Positions 15,421 to 18,159 of a stretch of 18,159 bases of DNA are shown here, piece after piece. The number at the start of each line of letters is the position of its first letter. Within the stretch, counting starts at the first letter, position 1. The stretch is taken from assembly GCA_018224485.1 (NCBI GenBank), contig JAGTVE010000255.1, positions 1 to 18,159 of the forward strand, written 5' to 3'. Below the pieces are notes generated by a model that was given only the letters and a program-made list of their open reading frames with translations, was not told the origin of the DNA and did no database searches. The position numbers and the translations under genes are program-made. Source of the stretch: Thioalkalivibrio sp. Its GTDB lineage: Bacteria; Pseudomonadota; Gammaproteobacteria; Ectothiorhodospirales; Ectothiorhodospiraceae.

Positions 15421-16146
15421 TCAGTCCGCACCCGGCCGATAACGCGTGGGGTCCTCAAGCCCGGCAGCCTCGAACCCCGCGCGCCGGATACGGCAGCTGT
15501 CGCAGACACCGCAGGCGCGCCCGTGCTCGTCCGCCTGGTAGCAGCTGACGGTCAGCGCGTAGTCGAGCCCGTGCGCGACCCCGAGGCGGATGATCTCGGC
15601 CTTGGTGAGCGCAATCAGCGGGGCATGGATGCGGAAGCCGCCACCCTCGACGCCCACGCGTGTCGCGAGATTCGCCAGAACCTCGAAGGCCTCGATGAAG
15701 GCCGGGCGGCAGTCGGGGTAGCCCGAGTAGTCGACCGCATTGGCCCCGATGAAGATCCGGCGCAGATCCAGTGCCTCGGCCAGGCCCAGCGCCAGCGACA
15801 ACAGCGTCGTGTTCCGCGCCGGCACATAGGTCACCGGTATCCCCTCCGCGGGTGCCTCCGGCACCGCGATGGCGGGGTCCGTCAGCGCGGAACCGCCGAT
15901 GGCGCCCAGGTCGACCGACACCACGCGGTGACTGGCCGCACCCAGGGACCTTGCGACCCGGCGCGCCGCCAGCAGCTCCGCACGGTGACGCTGACCGTAG
16001 TCGACGCTCAGTGCGTGACAGGCATAGCCCTCCGCGCTTGCCAGCGCAAGACAGGTTGCCGAGTCGAGACCGCCCGAGAGGAGGACCACCGCTCCCTCGC
16101 CAGCCACTGCGCGGCCGCCGCCGTCCTGTTCAACGTCCGGGGACAT
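15421..16146 (-). CDS. queC: 7-cyano-7-deazaguanine (preQ0) synthase QueC
   Basis: QueC converts 7-carboxy-7-deazaguanine to preQ0 with ATP and ammonia in queuosine synthesis. The 241 residues have the PP-loop SGGLDS (24-29), DYGQRHRAEL, the family-typical TYVPARNTTLLSLAL and DYSGYPDCRPAFIEAF. A C-terminal zinc site is formed by Cys202, Cys212, Cys215 and Cys218 (CGVCDSC). The ATG at 16146 overlaps the end of queE by 17 bases and has only a G-rich TTGGGGCG upstream. In-frame GTG codons at 16107 and 16089 would give the shorter N-terminus seen in E. coli and cannot be excluded. The frame is open well upstream, inside queE, but that part is not QueC-like. Confidence 0.95.
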   Translation of the reverse strand: MSPDVEQDGGGRAVAGEGAVVLLSGGLDSATCLALASAEGYACHALSVDYGQRHRAELLAARRVARSLGAASHRVVSVDLGAIGGSALTDPAIAVPEAPAEGIPVTYVPARNTTLLSLALGLAEALDLRRIFIGANAVDYSGYPDCRPAFIEAFEVLANLATRVGVEGGGFRIHAPLIALTKAEIIRLGVAHGLDYALTVSCYQADEHGRACGVCDSCRIRRAGFEAAGLEDPTRYRPGAD

Positions 16147-16819
16147 CGCCCCAAAGCAGCTTGTGCAGCTGCACCTGGAAGCGCACCGGGGCGCGGGCCT
16201 CGACGATCCAGTCGGCGAGCACGACGGGTTCGAGTTCCCCGTGAACCGGCGAAAACAGCAGCTCGACGCCGGCAGGGAGCACATGCCGGCCGAGCCAGGC
16301 CAGGGCCCAGTCGAAGTCGTCCCGACCGGCCAGCACGAACTTGATCTGGTCACCCGGCTTCAGGTGCGCAAGGTTGTCGGCGCGGTTACGCGCGGTCTCG
16401 CCGGAACCGGGCGCCTTCAGGTCCATCACGATGTTCACCCGCGGGTCGACCGCGCCGACATCGAGCGCGCCGCTGGTCTCCAGGGAGACCGCGAGGCCAC
16501 GGTCGCAGAGTGACTGCAGGAGCGGCAGGCAGCCCGGCTGGGCCAGCGGCTCGCCGCCGGTCACGCAGACGTGGCGAACACCGTAAGCCTCCACCGCCTG
16601 CCGGACCGCGTTGACGCCCATCGGCTCGCCGCCGCTGAAGCTGTACTCCGTGTCGCACCAGCGGCAGCGCAGCGGGCATCCGGTGAGCCGCACGAAGACC
16701 GTGGGCCAGCCGACCTGGGCGGCCTCTCCCTGCAGGGAGAGGAAGATCTCCGTCACCCGTACCCGGGCCGGGTCCTGTGCGGACGGCGCCGAGCGGGCGC
16801 GGGTCACGGCCTCCGTCAC
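16130..16819 (-). CDS. queE: 7-carboxy-7-deazaguanine synthase QueE
   Basis: QueE is a radical SAM enzyme that rearranges 6-carboxytetrahydropterin to 7-carboxy-7-deazaguanine, the step before QueC. The 229 residues carry VTEIFLSLQGEAAQVGWPTVFVR-like N-terminal residues and the cluster motif C48-x3-C52-x2-C55 (GCPLRCRWCDTEYSF). They also carry the SAM-binding VTGGEPLAQPG and VNIVMDLKAPGSG. The start is GTG at 16819; its GTGA overlaps the cpoB stop by four bases, so translation is probably coupled. queE-queC after the tol-pal-cpoB genes is a common gammaproteobacterial arrangement. Confidence 0.96.
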   Translation of the reverse strand: MTEAVTRARSAPSAQDPARVRVTEIFLSLQGEAAQVGWPTVFVRLTGCPLRCRWCDTEYSFSGGEPMGVNAVRQAVEAYGVRHVCVTGGEPLAQPGCLPLLQSLCDRGLAVSLETSGALDVGAVDPRVNIVMDLKAPGSGETARNRADNLAHLKPGDQIKFVLAGRDDFDWALAWLGRHVLPAGVELLFSPVHGELEPVVLADWIVEARAPVRFQVQLHKLLWGDVPGR

Positions 16820-17610
16820 TGCCCGTCCAGTCGCCGCAGGCGGTCCTGTGCCAGGCGCGACAACGTCGTGCCTGGATGGTCCTCCAGCACCTGCTCCAGC
16901 GCCGCGCGCGCGTCGTCGGTGTTGCCCAGCTCGAAATGCGCATAACCGATCTTCAACAGCGCATCGGCCGCCTTCTCACTATCGGGGAATCGGTTACGGA
17001 CCGCCTCGAAGTCGATAAGCGCGGCCTCGTAGTCGCCGCGCGCATACTTCGCCTCCGCCAGCCAGTAGAGTGCGTTCGCGGAATAGACGCCATCCGGATA
17101 GCGCTCCATGAACCGCTCGAGCAGACGGATCGCGGCCTCGTAGTCGCCGCCCATTAATTGGTTGAAGGCGGTCTCGTAGGATTCCTGCTCATCCGCATCG
17201 GGCAGGGGCTCGTCAACGGGAAGCGCTTCCGCCGTCGGCACCCGATCGGCGGCCAGGTCGCCCTCGACCAGACCGATGCGCTCGTCGAGGTTCCGGAACT
17301 GGTCCCGCTGGCGGGCCCGGACGTTGCGCAGCTCGTTCTCAAGCTGCTCCACCTGCCCCCGCAGCTGACGCACTTCCGACTGCAGGGCATCGACATTGCG
17401 CAGCATGTCCGTCAGCACCCCGGAATCGAGCAGGCGCTCGACGCGCTCCACGCGCATCTCCAGCATCTGCAGCTGATGCTGAGTGGCCACCGGCGGGTTC
17501 GACTGGGCCCAGACCGCGGGCACCGGGACCAGGAGGCCGATGCCGAGCAGCAGCCCGGCGATCCGGCGGGACAGCGCCCCGAGGCGAGGGTGTTGCAAGA
17601 CCGGCATCAT
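16816..17610 (-). CDS. cpoB: Cell division coordinator CpoB (YbgF), periplasmic TPR protein
   Basis: CpoB is a periplasmic protein that links PBP1B peptidoglycan synthesis with Tol-Pal-driven outer-membrane constriction. The 264 residues match E. coli (263). There is a signal peptide with a longish basic n-region and hydrophobic core LLLGIGLLVPVPAVWA (cleavage near residue 35). An N-terminal coiled-coil at about 42-112 (MRVERVERLL, LRGQVEQLENEL) probably trimerises. A Pro/Glu/Asp linker follows, then TPR repeats from about 143 to the end (YETAFNQLMGGDYEAAIRLLE, ALYWLAEAKYARGDYEAAL, LKIGYAHFELGNTDDA). Tandem ATGs at 17610 and 17607 are both possible, and no strong ribosome site is seen. It follows pal with a 61-base gap. 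Confidence 0.95.
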   Translation of the reverse strand: MMPVLQHPRLGALSRRIAGLLLGIGLLVPVPAVWAQSNPPVATQHQLQMLEMRVERVERLLDSGVLTDMLRNVDALQSEVRQLRGQVEQLENELRNVRARQRDQFRNLDERIGLVEGDLAADRVPTAEALPVDEPLPDADEQESYETAFNQLMGGDYEAAIRLLERFMERYPDGVYSANALYWLAEAKYARGDYEAALIDFEAVRNRFPDSEKAADALLKIGYAHFELGNTDDARAALEQVLEDHPGTTLSRLAQDRLRRLDGQ

Positions 17611-17671
17611 CGCAGGGGCCCGATGCGGGAGACCCGGGACGCGAAAGGGCCGCGCCCCGGCGGGACCACCG

Positions 17672-18159
17672 TCAGCGCCGCACCTCGTAGACCAGCTCGA
17701 CGCGCCGATTGCGCGCCCACGCCTCCTCGGTCTGGGTGAAGGCCACCGGCATCTCCTCACCATAGCTGATCACCTCCAGCTGCGTATCGCGGGCCCCGTT
17801 CAGGTTCATGATACGGCGCACGGACTGGGCCCTGCGCTCGCCCAGCGCAAGATTGTACTCGCGGGTTCCGCGCTCGTCGGTATGCCCTTCAAGGCGCAGG
17901 CGCGCGTCGGGATTCTGCGACAGGTAACGCGCGTGAGCCTCCAGCATCGGGATGAACTCCGAGCGCACCGCATCGCGGTCGAAATCGAAATAGACCAGGC
18001 GTTCCGCCAGCAGGCTGTCCGGGTCGTCCAGTGGATCCACGCTCAGGTCGCGATCGACGCCGAGGCCCTGAGCCTCGGCATCCCTGCGGGCGCGCTCCGC
18101 CGCCTCGGCCTCGGTCTCGGCGGCCGCTGCCTCCGCGGCCTGCCGTTCGGCCTCGCTCA
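17672..18159 (-). CDS. pal: Peptidoglycan-associated lipoprotein Pal (N-terminus beyond window edge)
   Basis: Pal is the outer-membrane lipoprotein of the Tol-Pal system that binds peptidoglycan through an OmpA-like domain. The 161 visible residues run to the right edge without a start, so the signal peptide and lipobox are outside. The first 35 or so are an Ala/Glu-rich linker (ERQAAEAAAAETEAEAAERAR). The OmpA-like domain has VYFDFDRDAVRSEF, the binding motif LRLEGHTDERGTREYNLALGERRA and the ending WARNRRVELVYEVRR. An internal GTG at 18040 is not the start because the linker continues in frame. tolB would be expected next to the right. Confidence 0.96.
   Translation of the reverse strand, partial: SEAERQAAEAAAAETEAEAAERARRDAEAQGLGVDRDLSVDPLDDPDSLLAERLVYFDFDRDAVRSEFIPMLEAHARYLSQNPDARLRLEGHTDERGTREYNLALGERRAQSVRRIMNLNGARDTQLEVISYGEEMPVAFTQTEEAWARNRRVELVYEVRR

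Noticed and set aside
16147..16353. Upstream extension of queC into queE
   Set aside because: The extra residues are out-of-frame queE and lack any QueC similarity.

Overview
The window is about 18 kb of GC-rich chromosomal DNA carrying a mostly housekeeping gene set. Gene content, protein similarity and order point to a gammaproteobacterium. A high-GC purple-sulfur or halo-alkaliphilic lineage such as Ectothiorhodospiraceae is my best guess, but it is inference from composition and gene order. No phage, insertion sequence, CRISPR array or obvious foreign island is visible.

Layout, left to right. Positions 1-11000 hold the widely conserved gammaproteobacterial block. Its protein genes are all on the minus strand, in transcription order hflK, hflC, DUF2065, hisZ, purA, rnr, rlmB, rpsF, rpsR, a DUF2232 membrane protein and rplI (cut by the left edge). 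A plus-strand tRNA-Leu(CAG) with a near-consensus promoter sits between purA and rnr. The block combines membrane protease control (HflKC), purine and histidine synthesis, RNA turnover and 23S rRNA methylation, and three ribosomal proteins (S6, S18, L9).

Positions 11000-15000 are the less conserved part. A minus-strand NAD-type malic enzyme is followed by three plus-strand genes: a patatin-like phospholipase, a small single-pass membrane protein I do not recognise, and a small exported protein built from two copies of a 34-residue motif that I do not recognise either. The malic enzyme and patatin genes are divergent across a 223-base spacer with inverted repeats.

Positions 15000-18159 return to a conserved minus-strand arrangement: pal (N-terminus beyond the right edge), cpoB, queE, queC and tRNA-Lys(UUU). 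Here Tol-Pal envelope genes run straight into queuosine (preQ0) synthesis, with a 4-base GTGA overlap between cpoB and queE and a 17-base overlap between queE and queC.

Several sigma70-like promoters can be read directly (rpsF, tRNA-Leu, maeA, hflK, tRNA-Lys). The observations most worth following up are the duplicated-motif exported protein, the unrecognised membrane protein, the very long basic tail of RNase R, and possible regulatory RNA structures ahead of rpsF and maeA. I found nothing that can be called a new multi-gene system with confidence.
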